Source: Streptomyces polyasparticus
Lineage (GTDB): Bacteria; Actinomycetota; Actinomycetes; Streptomycetales; Streptomycetaceae
DNA length: 64,000 nucleotides
NCBI RefSeq assembly: GCF_014493765.1
Contig: NZ_JACTVJ010000005.1
Location: forward strand, 620,001-684,000
Reading direction: 5' to 3'
Below, one piece after another: positions 19,201 to 26,624 of the stretch; within the stretch, counting starts at the first letter, position 1, and the number at the start of each line of letters is the position of its first letter. The notes below the pieces were generated by a model, which had not been told where the DNA came from, made no database searches, and saw only the letters and a program-made list of their open reading frames with translations. Both the position numbers and the translations under genes were made by a program.

Positions 19201-20156
19201 TCGGCGAGAAGCTGGACACGTATTTCACGACGCCCGAGACCGCCTCACCGGAGTTCAAGGGCTCGTACGGCGGTGTGATCCACGAGATGACCGAGGCCCG
19301 TGACGTACGGATGGGCATGTACGGCCACTCGAACCAGGTCGCGCACCACGCCACGTACATGTACAATGCGGCCGCGCAGCCCTGGAAGACACAGGAGAAG
19401 GTCCGGGAGGTCCTGTCCCGTCTGTACGTCGGCAGCGAGATCGGCCAGGGGTACCACGGCGACGAGGACAACGGCGAGCAGTCGGCCTGGTACCTCTTCT
19501 CCGCGCTCGGCTTCTATCCGCTGGTGATGGGGTCCGGGGAGTACGCGATCGGCTCGCCGCTCTTCGAGAAGGCGACGGTCCGTATGGACAACGGCAAGAC
19601 CCTGGTGGTGAAGGCGCCGAAGAACAGCGCGTCGAACATCTACGTGCAGGGCCTTCGCGTGAACGGCAAGCAGTGGTCCTCGACCGCTCTGCCGCACGCG
19701 GTGGTCGCGAAGGGCGGCGTCCTGGAGTTCGACATGGGCCCGAAGCCGTCGAAGTGGGGCACGGGGAGCTCGGCCGGTCCGGTGTCGATCACGGACGACG
19801 ACAAGGTGCCGGCGCCGCGGGACGACGTCCTGGCGGGTGACGGGGAGCTGTTCGACAACTCCTCTGCCACGTCTGCGACTTCGGCGTCCGTGGACCTTCC
19901 GGCCGCCGAGCGTACGCGTGCGGTCCAGTACACCCTGACCTCGGCGGACAAGGCGAAGGCGCCGTCGGGGTGGGTGCTGCAAGGGTCGTCGGACGGGTCG
20001 CGCTGGACGGACCTGGACAAGCGCGCGGGCGAGTCGTTCGCGTGGGACAAGCAGACGCGGGTCTTCTCGGTGTCCTCGCCGGGGCCGTACGCGAAGTACC
20101 GGCTGGTGTTCACCGGGGGCGAGGCGACGGTGGCGGAGGTGGAGCTGATCTCCTGA
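16293..20156 (+). CDS. Secreted GH92 family glycosidase (alpha-mannosidase family), Gln at the acid position
   Basis: The 1287-residue secreted protein has an Arg-rich N-region plus a hydrophobic segment ending AVAAPPRAPA. A discoidin/CBM32-like domain follows (about 90-240, with SADGKEWTTLDTRSGESFSERF), then the two-part GH92 fold (about 420-1150). A second, shorter CBM32-like module closes the protein (about 1170-1287). It carries the family blocks TGTSSDVAFADA and HGDEDNGEQSAWYLFSALGFYP (Asp1057/Asp1059). Where alpha-mannosidases have GNEPxHH with the general-acid Glu, this protein reads SNQVAHH with Gln1015. Known GH92 enzymes with Gln there split mannose-1-phospho-6-mannose linkages. That substrate is therefore more likely than plain alpha-mannosides, but it is an inference. 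It stands alone, divergent from ngcE. Confidence 0.88.
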   Translation: MHGSPGRSPRSHRRRRPSTSTALLGTACALALIVTGQGAAVAAPPRAPAADTAFRSSFEDDQAPVDWRNTPETGPDGKKKASGVDGAFSSGIPGNVTDRVTEVRASGENAGSGEVKENLVDLEPTSKWLTFAPTGWAEFDLDEPVKVVTYALTSANDAAGRDPKDWKLQGSADGKEWTTLDTRSGESFSERFQTKTYDFENTTAYAHYRIDFTANHGDGILQLADVQFSDGDTSQPVPEDMQSAVDRGPSGSPTAKAGAGFTGKRALRYAGTHKPEGRAYSYNKVFDVDVAIERNTELSYRIFPQMPENEPDLKYPATFASVDLAFTDGTYLSELGAVDTHGGKLTPQGQAEAKRLYVNQWNHVASDIGRVARGKTVDRILVAYDAPKGPAKFRGWLDDISIAPKAPEDVPSHLSDYASTTRGTNSSGGFSRGNTFPATAVPHGFNFWTPVTNAGSLSWLYDYARGNNADNLPAIQAFSASHEPSPWMGERQTFQVLPSKDAGTPELDRAKRALPFRHTDEIARPHYYAVKSTNGIRSEITPTDHAALMRFTYPDDNASLIFDNVSDKAGLTLDADKGVVTGYSDVKSGLSTGATRLFVYGTFDKPVTGGAASGVKGHLRFDAGANRTVTMRLATSLISVDQAKANLDAEIPAGRSFSEVKAAAQKQWDDILGRVTVEGATHDQLVTLYSSLYRLYLYPNSGFEKVGSKHLYASPFSPAVGEDTPTHTGAKIVEGKVYVNNGFWDTYRTTWPAYSFLTPGKAGELVDGFVQQYKDGGWISRWSSPGYADLMTGTSSDVAFADAYVKGVDFDASAAYEAALKNATVVPPSSGVGRKGMETSPFLGYASTDTHEGLSWSLEGYLNDYGIAQMGKKLYRETGKKRYKEESAYFLNRAQNYVKLFDAAAGGGDTDSKGFFQGRDLKGDWRVPSGAYDPRIWGYDYTETNGWGYAFTAPQDSRGLANLYGGRAGLGEKLDTYFTTPETASPEFKGSYGGVIHEMTEARDVRMGMYGHSNQVAHHATYMYNAAAQPWKTQEKVREVLSRLYVGSEIGQGYHGDEDNGEQSAWYLFSALGFYPLVMGSGEYAIGSPLFEKATVRMDNGKTLVVKAPKNSASNIYVQGLRVNGKQWSSTALPHAVVAKGGVLEFDMGPKPSKWGTGSSAGPVSITDDDKVPAPRDDVLAGDGELFDNSSATSATSASVDLPAAERTRAVQYTLTSADKAKAPSGWVLQGSSDGSRWTDLDKRAGESFAWDKQTRVFSVSSPGPYAKYRLVFTGGEATVAEVELIS

Positions 20157-20254
20157 CGCCGCTCTCGTGAGAGTGCCGGGTGAGCGGGCCTCGGGCCGGC
20201 TCACCCGGCACTGCTATGTCAACTCCCTTATTCGTACGGGCACTTGACTGCCGA

Positions 20255-21466
20255 CTACCTGCCGCCTGCGGCGAGCACGGCCGCCAGGCCCTCCCGCAGG
20301 TCCTCGGCGAACGGCCCGGGCACCTCGAGTGCCGGGAAATGCCCGCCGGCTTCGGGGGTGGCCCAGCGGACGATCCGCCGGAACCGCTCCTGCGCCCAGG
20401 GGCGCGGGCACTTCTCGATGTCGCGGGGATAGACGCTGACGGCCGCCGGGACGTCGACCCGGAGTGCGGGGTCGAGCGAATCGTGGCTCTCGTAGTAGAT
20501 ACGGGCCGCCGAAGCGCCGGTCCGTGTCAGCCAGTACAGGGTGACGTCGTCGAGAACGCGGTCCCTGGAGATCCGCTCGAACGGGCTGTCCTCGGTGTCC
20601 GTCCACTCGGCGAACTTGTCGAGGATCCAGGCGAGCAGTGCGACCGGCGAGTCGACGAGCGCGTATCCGATGGTCTGCGGCCGGGCCGCCATCTGCTTCG
20701 CGTACGCGGCGCGGTGGGCCCAGAAGTCGCGGGTCTCCTCGGCCCAGGCGCGGTCGGCCGCCGTCAGGGCGTCCAGGGAGAGGCCGGGCGGCGCCTGAGG
20801 GGTGACGGTGTGGATGCCGAGCACATGCTCGGGGAACCGGCCGCCGAGGATCGTGGTGATCACACCTCCCCAATCTCCGCCGTGGGCAAGGAACTTGTCG
20901 TAGCCGAGCCTGCCCATCAGCTCCACCCAGGCGGCCGCGATCCTCTCGGTTCCCCATCCGGTGCCGGCGGGCTTCTCGCTGTACCCGAAGCCCGGCAGCG
21001 ACGGGATGACGACGTGGAACGCGGGCGCGTCCCCGTCCTTCGGATCGGCCAGTTCGTCCACGACATGCGTGAACTCGGCGACGCTGCCCGGCCATCCGTG
21101 CGTCAGGACCAGCGGGGTGGCGTCCGCGCGGCTCGACCGGCGGTGCAGGAAGTGGATGCCCAGACCGTCGACGGTCGTACGGAACTGGCCGATCCGGTCC
21201 AGGCGCGCCTCGAAGGAACGCCAGTCGTACGCCGTGCGCCAGTAGTGCACGACGTCCACGAGGTCCGCGAGCGGAACGCCCTGGGCCCATCGACCCGGAC
21301 CGGGAGCGGCCCCGTGCACCGTCTCGGCCTCCGGCAGCCGGGCCGCGGCCAGTCTCGTCCGCAGATCGTCGAGCGCGGTGTCGGGTGCGTGGGCTGCGAA
21401 CGCCTGCACAACTCCGGTTCTCTGCGCATCTCGGGTTCCCTGCGCATCTCCGGTTCGGCGGTTCAC
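20255..21466 (-). CDS. Epoxide hydrolase, EPHX/JHEH type
   Basis: This alpha/beta hydrolase opens epoxides to diols. The 403-residue product has the N-terminal EHN domain (about residues 15-125), the oxyanion block TPLVLTHGWPGS, nucleophile Asp in HGGDWGG, and the catalytic His near the C-terminus in GGHFPALEVP. I take GTG 21466, since GGAGG lies four bases upstream. Longer in-frame starts would run through the promoter of the divergent CGNR gene. There is no signal peptide, so it is cytoplasmic. The substrate is unknown. The first codons contain a short duplication (GDAQGTRDAQ). Confidence 0.85.
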   Translation of the reverse strand: MNRRTGDAQGTRDAQRTGVVQAFAAHAPDTALDDLRTRLAAARLPEAETVHGAAPGPGRWAQGVPLADLVDVVHYWRTAYDWRSFEARLDRIGQFRTTVDGLGIHFLHRRSSRADATPLVLTHGWPGSVAEFTHVVDELADPKDGDAPAFHVVIPSLPGFGYSEKPAGTGWGTERIAAAWVELMGRLGYDKFLAHGGDWGGVITTILGGRFPEHVLGIHTVTPQAPPGLSLDALTAADRAWAEETRDFWAHRAAYAKQMAARPQTIGYALVDSPVALLAWILDKFAEWTDTEDSPFERISRDRVLDDVTLYWLTRTGASAARIYYESHDSLDPALRVDVPAAVSVYPRDIEKCPRPWAQERFRRIVRWATPEAGGHFPALEVPGPFAEDLREGLAAVLAAGGR

Positions 21467-21571
21467 GGGACCTCCAGAGCGTCGACGAAGCCGGCTCGGG
21501 GGTCCTGCGGAACCGGCATTGACGGTTCTAGTGCATCCGGACGGCCATCCGCAACCGGCTATGGTGGTTCC

Positions 21572-22150
21572 ATGAATGACCGGTTCCCCGACTTCCGGCT
21601 CGGCAAGGTGCTGGCGACCAGCTTCACGGGAACCCTGTCGGAGCGCTACGGCGACGCCGTGGAGCGCATCCCCACACCGCAGCGGCTGGTCGACTGGCTG
21701 GGCGTCAGTGGCCTCGCCATCGACTCCTGCACCGCCGATCAGCTGGCGCACGCACGGGAGTTGAGGGAGGCGGTGCACGCCGCCGCGACAGCGGCCGCCC
21801 GCCAGGAGCCGCTTCCCGCGGCCGCCGTACGGATCATCAACGAGTGCAGCGCGCAGGGCCGCGCCGCGGCCGTACTGACGCCCGAGGGCGATCGGCAGTG
21901 GCGGCTCGGCGCCGCCTCACCCGTGGCCGATGCCCTGAGCGTGATCGCCGCCGACGCGGTCGGCATCATCTCGGGCGAGCGGGACGGCAGGCTCGCCCTG
22001 TGCGCGTCACCGACCTGCCGGGCCGCCTTCTTCGACACCAGCCGAAGCCGCACCCGCAGATGGTGCGACATGAACACGTGCGGCAACCGCGAGAAGAAGG
22101 CGCGCTTCCTTGCGGGCCGGCGCGAGGACGCAGCCGCGCCGGGCCACTGA
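21572..22150 (+). CDS. CGNR zinc-finger / ABATE-domain protein
   Basis: The 192-residue cytoplasmic protein has an N-terminal ABATE-type helical domain and a C-terminal CGNR zinc finger (CASPTCRAAFFDTSRSRTRRWC followed by CGNREKKARF, split here by DMNT). Such proteins are presumed transcription factors in actinobacteria and often sit divergently to the enzyme they control. Here the epoxide hydrolase gene starts 105 bases away on the other strand. ATG 21572 is preceded by GGTGGTT. Control of the hydrolase is an inference from position. Confidence 0.82.
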   Translation: MNDRFPDFRLGKVLATSFTGTLSERYGDAVERIPTPQRLVDWLGVSGLAIDSCTADQLAHARELREAVHAAATAAARQEPLPAAAVRIINECSAQGRAAAVLTPEGDRQWRLGAASPVADALSVIAADAVGIISGERDGRLALCASPTCRAAFFDTSRSRTRRWCDMNTCGNREKKARFLAGRREDAAAPGH

Positions 22151-22221
22151 GCGCAGTGACCCGGCGTACGTGCTGACCGGCGGCCTTGAGCGCGTACTGG
22201 CCGCTTCTCGGCAATGTGCCG

Positions 22222-22989
22222 TCAGAACCCGCCCCGGTGCAGCCGCCCTTCGTAGTGGGCCTCCAGCTTCGCGTTGCGTTCGAAGCCACCCGGGAGGTTG
22301 GCCGAGATGTAGACCGGGACCTCGTGGCCCTCGGCGATCAGCAGGGCCACACTGTCGGCCACCACCATCTGGGCCAGGGTCGACGAGGTGAGGGTGGAGA
22401 CGCCGCACAGACCGCCGCCGTCCGGCAGCGGGAGGATCGCGTCGCCCGACGGGGCGCCGTTGTCGAGCACCACGTCCGCCAGATCCGCGAGACGCTTGCC
22501 GCTGGGGTGCAGGGCGGGGACCGAGCGGGTGTGTTCCATCGAGGTGATGGCCACGAGGGCGTGCCCCTTCTCCTTCACCAAGTGGGCCATGTCGACGATG
22601 GAGTTGTTGACCCCCGAGTTGGAGATGATCACGAAGAGGTCCTGGGGGCGCGCGCCGCTCAACTCGTAGAGGCGCGCGGCCAGTCCGGGCCGGCGTTCGA
22701 GCAGCGGATCGGCGAGGACCTCGAGGCCCTCGCCACCGCGGAGCACCAGGTCCGTGAGGCCGATGCGGTTGGTGGGGATGAGGCCTCCCGCACGGCCGGA
22801 GATCTCGAGCGCCGTGGCCTGCGAGTGACCCGTACCGAAGGCGTGGATCACTCCGTCCGCCGCCACGCAGTCCGCGAACAGGCGGGCCGCCGCCACCACC
22901 GCCTCCTTGTTGGCGTCGATCGCCGCGTCGAGGGCGGCGCGCGCCTCGTCGACGAAGAGACTCGCGCTGATCTGCGGGGCGTCGGTCAT
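22222..22989 (-). CDS. SIS-domain sugar-phosphate protein (UPF0309-like)
   Basis: The 255-residue cytoplasmic protein has one sugar isomerase (SIS) domain: GTGHSQATALEISGRAGG and a serine-rich FVIISNSGVNNSIVDMA phospho-sugar loop. Close relatives lie in amino-sugar catabolic clusters. A kinase gene of the GlcNAc type (23066-24064) and an RpiR regulator follow in the same stretch, so handling of an amino-sugar phosphate, perhaps MurNAc-6P or GlcN-6P, is likely. The exact reaction cannot be read. ATG 22989 is used. A CGGTTC-ACA-GAACCG dyad lies just upstream. Confidence 0.8.
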   Translation of the reverse strand: MTDAPQISASLFVDEARAALDAAIDANKEAVVAAARLFADCVAADGVIHAFGTGHSQATALEISGRAGGLIPTNRIGLTDLVLRGGEGLEVLADPLLERRPGLAARLYELSGARPQDLFVIISNSGVNNSIVDMAHLVKEKGHALVAITSMEHTRSVPALHPSGKRLADLADVVLDNGAPSGDAILPLPDGGGLCGVSTLTSSTLAQMVVADSVALLIAEGHEVPVYISANLPGGFERNAKLEAHYEGRLHRGGF

Positions 22990-23012
22990 CGAGGAATCTC
23001 GCTCTCATCTTT

Positions 23013-23027
23013 CGGTTCACAGAACCG
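23013..23027. promoter_or_regulatory. Operator-like dyad upstream of the SIS gene
   Basis: CGGTTC-ACA-GAACCG is a perfect 6-bp inverted repeat 24-38 bases before the SIS-protein start, in the short gap after the kinase gene. Confidence 0.45.
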
Positions 23028-23065
23028 GGCACTGATGGATTGCTTGAAACAATGAACCAGACGGG

Positions 23066-24064
23066 TCAGGGCGTCAAGAGGCCCGCGAGGGCCACAGCCC
23101 CCGCGCCGCCGTCCCGAACTGCCGCCATACGCAGCCCCATTGACTCCACCCGTACGGACAGGCGCTCCGCCAGCGGACCGCCTGGCGCGATCAGACCGCC
23201 GGTGGCGACGAGCAGTTCTCCGGGGCGCGCGCCCAACGCGCGCAGCTTGTCCACCAGTTCGTCGGCCGCACGGTCGAGCAGGGCGCCCGCCGCCGGATCA
23301 CCGTCCGCCTCGGCCTCGACCACCAGCGGGCTCAGCGCGGCGAGTGCGGCCGGCGGCCGGGAGTAGGCCCAGTCGGCGATGGCGTCCCTGAGCCGCCCGG
23401 GGCGCTCCCCCGCGGGAACGGCCGTCTCCAGCACGCGCTCCACGAGCAGCCCCCGCGGGCCGCGCCCGTCAAGCGCCCACAATGCGGCCCGTACGGCCTC
23501 ACGCCCCAGCCAGAAGCCGCTGCCCTCGTCGCCGAGCAGCCAGCCGTGCCCGTCCACGACCTGCGTGCTCCGGCGTCCACCGATCCGCGCGGCGGTCGCG
23601 CCCGTGCCCGCGATCAGGACGAGCCCGTCCGCCGGCACCCCGGGTCCGGAGGCGAACGCGACCTCCGCGTCCCCGTACATCTCCAGGGCGGCCGCCTCGA
23701 TCCCCAGCGAGTCGAGGGCCTGCGCGAGGCAGGCGCCCGCGGTGTCCCGGCCGCGCCCGTATCCCCCGCCGGCGAAACCGCCCGCGACCAGCGCGCCCCG
23801 CTCGCGCATCCCGGCCGGCACGGCGGCGTCGAGCGCTTCGCGCAAGTGCCGTACGAGAGCGTCGGGTTGCACGCCGAGTGCGTTGCCCGGGCCGCCGGCA
23901 CCCGTGCCGATCAGCCGCCCCGCGGCGTCGGCGCAGAACGCGCGGGTGCGGGTGCCGCCGGCGTCGACGCCGATGCGAAGGAGCCCTCCCGAAGCGCGTG
24001 GTGCGTGCTCGCCGGAAGACTGCGCACGGGAAGGCGGGGCTTGATTCAATGATTCATCAATCAC
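23066..24064 (-). CDS. N-acetylglucosamine kinase-like BadF/BadG ATPase
   Basis: This ASKHA-fold kinase of 332 residues probably phosphorylates GlcNAc or another amino sugar in the cytoplasm. The phosphate-1 motif is LRIGVDAGGTRTRAF, and adenosine/linker motifs follow (VLIAGTGATAARIGG and GDEGSGFWLGREAVRAALWA), then a C-terminal ATGGLIAPGG block. The start is uncertain. GTG 24064 has GAGG immediately upstream, and an in-frame TTG six codons later is spaced rather far from it. It is transcribed with the SIS gene (76-base gap) and divergently from the RpiR regulator. Confidence 0.82.
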   Translation of the reverse strand: MIDESLNQAPPSRAQSSGEHAPRASGGLLRIGVDAGGTRTRAFCADAAGRLIGTGAGGPGNALGVQPDALVRHLREALDAAVPAGMRERGALVAGGFAGGGYGRGRDTAGACLAQALDSLGIEAAALEMYGDAEVAFASGPGVPADGLVLIAGTGATAARIGGRRSTQVVDGHGWLLGDEGSGFWLGREAVRAALWALDGRGPRGLLVERVLETAVPAGERPGRLRDAIADWAYSRPPAALAALSPLVVEAEADGDPAAGALLDRAADELVDKLRALGARPGELLVATGGLIAPGGPLAERLSVRVESMGLRMAAVRDGGAGAVALAGLLTP

Positions 24065-24090
24065 ACCTCATGGTGGTTGATAGAATCACG
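24041..24090. promoter_or_regulatory. TTGAT/ATCAA half-site cluster, RpiR operator candidate
   Basis: TTGAT-N10-ATCAA spans 24041-24060, and further TGATT and TTGAT half-sites run to 24090. The cluster overlaps the kinase start and lies about 50 bases before the RpiR gene, which fits control of both divergent genes. Confidence 0.45.
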
Positions 24091-24140
24091 GCCTGACAAG
24101 AGCCGGACCGTGAATCGATACGAATCGAGTCGAGCCCACC

Positions 24141-25019
24141 GTGATCACCACCCTGATCCACTCCGAACTGCCCCGGCTGACCGCCTCGTTGCGCAAGGTC
24201 GCCGAGCAGGTGCTCGCCGACCCGGCCGCGCTCGCCCACACCTCGGCGGCGGACCTCGGGCGCCGCACCGGCACCTCGCAGGCGACGGTCACCCGTTTCT
24301 GCCAGGCCATCGGGCTCGACTCGTACCAGGCACTGCTGCTCGAACTCGCCAAGGAACAGGGGCAGTCCACCGGCGAGCAGTTCACGCAGGGCCGGCCGCT
24401 CGGGCCCGACATCGGCCCCGACGACACCCTCGACCAGCTGATCGACGTCATCGCGCACGCCGACCTCAAGGCGCTGCGCGCCACGGTCGAACGCCTCGAC
24501 CGCGACGCGCTCGAACGGGCGGCGCAGGCGCTGGCGAAGGCCCGCAGGATCGATGTCTACGGAGTGGGCGCGTCCGGCATGCTGGCCCGTGAGCTCGAGG
24601 CCCGGCTCTTCGGGATCGGCTGCCAGGCCAGGGGCTGGACCGAGGTGCACGCGGCCAAGACCTCGGCCTCGCTCCTCACTCCCGCCGACGTGGCCATCGC
24701 CCTCTCGCACTCCGGCAGCACCCGCGAGGCCCTCGGCCCCTTGCGCCTGGCCGCCGAGCGCGGCGCGACCACCCTCGCCATCACCTCGGACCCCCGCTCC
24801 CCCGCGGCGCAGGCCGCGGCCATCCACCTGACCTCGACCTCGGGCGAGACGAGCTTCCGGTACGGCGGCTTCGGCGCGCGCCACTCCGTCCTGCTGATCA
24901 TCGACTGCCTGTACGCACGGGTCGCGCAGCTCTCGTACGACCGGGCCACCGCGTCGATCGCGCTCACCGCCCATATCCGCGAGGAGCACGCGGCACCGCG
25001 CGGCCGACGCCGCGGCTGA
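24141..25019 (+). CDS. RpiR/MurR-family transcriptional regulator
   Basis: The 292-residue regulator has an N-terminal RpiR helix-turn-helix (residues 1-80: LTASLRKVAEQVLADP then TSQATVTRFCQAIGLDSYQ) and a C-terminal SIS domain (about 125-260: VYGVGASGMLARELEARLFGIG and ALSHSGSTREAL) that binds sugar phosphates. It is divergent from the amino-sugar kinase gene, with TTGAT/ATCAA half-sites between them. It therefore probably controls the kinase-SIS unit in response to an amino-sugar phosphate. The start is GTG 24141. Confidence 0.9.
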   Translation: MITTLIHSELPRLTASLRKVAEQVLADPAALAHTSAADLGRRTGTSQATVTRFCQAIGLDSYQALLLELAKEQGQSTGEQFTQGRPLGPDIGPDDTLDQLIDVIAHADLKALRATVERLDRDALERAAQALAKARRIDVYGVGASGMLARELEARLFGIGCQARGWTEVHAAKTSASLLTPADVAIALSHSGSTREALGPLRLAAERGATTLAITSDPRSPAAQAAAIHLTSTSGETSFRYGGFGARHSVLLIIDCLYARVAQLSYDRATASIALTAHIREEHAAPRGRRRG

Positions 25020-25084
25020 CCCTCTCGCGTACACCGGCGCTCGCCCCGTCCGGCCCCGCGGCGAGAACACCGGCCGTCGCCTCC

Positions 25085-26152
25085 TCAGGCCCCACGCCGA
25101 TACGTCCGCACCGACTGGCGCAGCACCAAGTGCGTGCCCAGCGTGACGCTCTGACCCCTCGACTGGTTCATCGGGTCGTCGCGGTGCAGCGCCTGCCGTA
25201 CGGCGGTACGGCCGAGCTCCTCGTGCGGTACGTGCACGGTGGTCAGGGCCGGATGGACGTCGATGGCCAGGGGCTCGTCGTCGTAACCGAGCACCGACAG
25301 GTCATCGGGCACCTTGAGGCCCGACTCCCGCGCCGCGGCGATGACACCGGCCGCGATGAGGTCGTCGAAGCAGAACACCGCCGTGCACGGCAGGTCCCCG
25401 GCCGCGAGCCAGGTCCGCACCTGCTCGTGGCCGAAACCCCGCGCGGCGGGTCCGTGGACGGTCAGGGCCGGGTCGGCGTCGACGCCGTGGTCGGCCAGGG
25501 CCCGCCGGTAGCCCGCATGGCGGGCGTCGAAGGTGGTGTTGCCCGGCGTCCCGCCGATGAAGGCGATCCTGCGGTGCCCGGCGGAGAGCAGATGCCCGGC
25601 CGCCGCGTACGCGCCGCCCTCGTTGTCGTAGTCCACGACGGTCACCGGCAGTCCCGGCTTCGGTGCGGGCCTGCCGCACAGCACGAGCCGCGAGCCCTCG
25701 CGGTCGAGCGCCTCGGCGAGGCGGCCGATCCGGGACACGTACTCGTCGTTGGTGTCCGCGCCGCCGACCAGGATCACGGCCTCGGTGCTGCGCTGGCGCA
25801 GCATCTCGATCAGCGCGACCTCCCGCTGGGGGTCACCGAGCGTGGAGCAGATCAGGCTGAGCCGCCCCTCGGCGATCGCCTGCTGCTCGATGCCGTGCGC
25901 GACCTGGCCGTGGAAACTCCAGGCCACGTCGGGGATCAGGATGGCGATGGTCTGGGTGTTGGTTCCGGACAGGGCGCGGGCCTGCGCGTTCACCACATAG
26001 TCGAGCTCCTTGATGGCCCGCTGCACCTTGCTGTGGATGGCCGGCGAGACGGGCCGGTTTCCGGTCAGGACGCGGGAGACGGTGGCCGGTGACACACCCG
26101 CGCGGGCGGCGACGTCGCGGATGGTCGTGGCACGGCGAGGAGCTGCTGGCAT
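25085..26152 (-). CDS. LacI-family repressor of the polysaccharide-use locus
   Basis: The 355-residue regulator has a helix-turn-helix at its N-terminus (TIRDVAARAGVSPATVSRVLTG, residues 9-30), hinge helix ALSGT, and a periplasmic-binding-like sugar domain. ATG 26152 is chosen because the DNA-binding domain begins a few residues later. No ribosome binding site precedes it. A TATACT hexamer lies six bases upstream, so the transcript is probably leaderless. The palindrome at 27393-27412 is a classical LacI-type operator. This repressor is the obvious ligand-responsive controller of the adjacent, now damaged, genes. Confidence 0.87.
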   Translation of the reverse strand: MPAAPRRATTIRDVAARAGVSPATVSRVLTGNRPVSPAIHSKVQRAIKELDYVVNAQARALSGTNTQTIAILIPDVAWSFHGQVAHGIEQQAIAEGRLSLICSTLGDPQREVALIEMLRQRSTEAVILVGGADTNDEYVSRIGRLAEALDREGSRLVLCGRPAPKPGLPVTVVDYDNEGGAYAAAGHLLSAGHRRIAFIGGTPGNTTFDARHAGYRRALADHGVDADPALTVHGPAARGFGHEQVRTWLAAGDLPCTAVFCFDDLIAAGVIAAARESGLKVPDDLSVLGYDDEPLAIDVHPALTTVHVPHEELGRTAVRQALHRDDPMNQSRGQSVTLGTHLVLRQSVRTYRRGA

Positions 26153-26158
26153 GCGCGG

Positions 26159-26164
26159 AGTATA
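26159..26164 (-). promoter_or_regulatory. -10 element (TATACT) of the leaderless LacI gene
   Basis: On the reverse strand TATACT ends six bases before the ATG at 26152. No -35 of good quality is seen 17-18 bases further up, and no Shine-Dalgarno is present. Confidence 0.5.
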
Positions 26165-26256
26165 CGGTTGCACGCTGTTTCCCTGTGTTGCCCGGTGGCC
26201 TCGTGCGCAGGGCGGCCGGTCCCAACTGTGGCGATATCCCCCCACCTTGAGCGGCC

Positions 26257-26384
26257 CTACTTGAGCAGCCCCACGCTCAGCCCCGCCTGGATCCTGCGCT
26301 GCATGAACAGATACACACCGACGATGGGCGCCGACGCCATGACCAGACCCGCGAACAGCGCGGTCCAGTCCGCCTCGTACCCCC
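26257..26384 (-). pseudogene. C-terminal remnant of a MalG-type sugar ABC permease
   Basis: About 41 codons remain: DWTALFAGLVMASAPIVGVY then LFMQRRIQAGLSVGLLK and a stop. This is the final membrane helix and canonical tail of a CUT1 permease (compare family ends such as QR-x-x-x-G-x-x-x-GA-x-K). The rest of the permease, the other permease and most of the binding protein are missing. The open frame now continues upstream into the signal region of the binding-protein remnant. The join lies near 26379-26385. Confidence 0.85.
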
Positions 26385-26595
26385 TTGAAGATGACGACCT
26401 CGAGGCCGGCGTTCTTGTCGATGCCGAGCGGGTTGGACGCGCTCTTCTGGCCCTTGGCGGACGAGCCCGAGGGCTCCTCCTCGACGCCGGCGCAGGAGGA
26501 GAGCAGCCGGCGGCCGGGACGGCGACGGCCAGGCCGCCGAGGGTGCGCAGAAGCGTGCGCCGTGCCGGGACCGAACGGGACGTGTTGATGTCCAT
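26385..26595 (-). pseudogene. N-terminal remnant of an NgcE-like sugar-binding lipoprotein, frameshifted and truncated
   Basis: ATG 26595 has GGAG upstream and starts a Tat/lipoprotein signal: PARRTLLRTLGGLAVAVPAA. The annotated frame then turns Pro/Ser-rich. Moving by one base near 26510 restores LLSSCAGVEEEPSG and then NPLGIDKNAGLEVVIFKG, which parallels the NgcE mature start (NPFGVAKNSKVEAAIFDGG). One base has therefore been lost inside the lipobox region, and after about 70 codons the gene is fused by deletion to the end of a permease gene. It was a paralogue of ngcE or a related CUT1 receptor. Neither part can function. Confidence 0.82.
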
Positions 26596-26624
26596 GGGGA
26601 ACTCCTGAAGCGAGGGCGGGAGCA

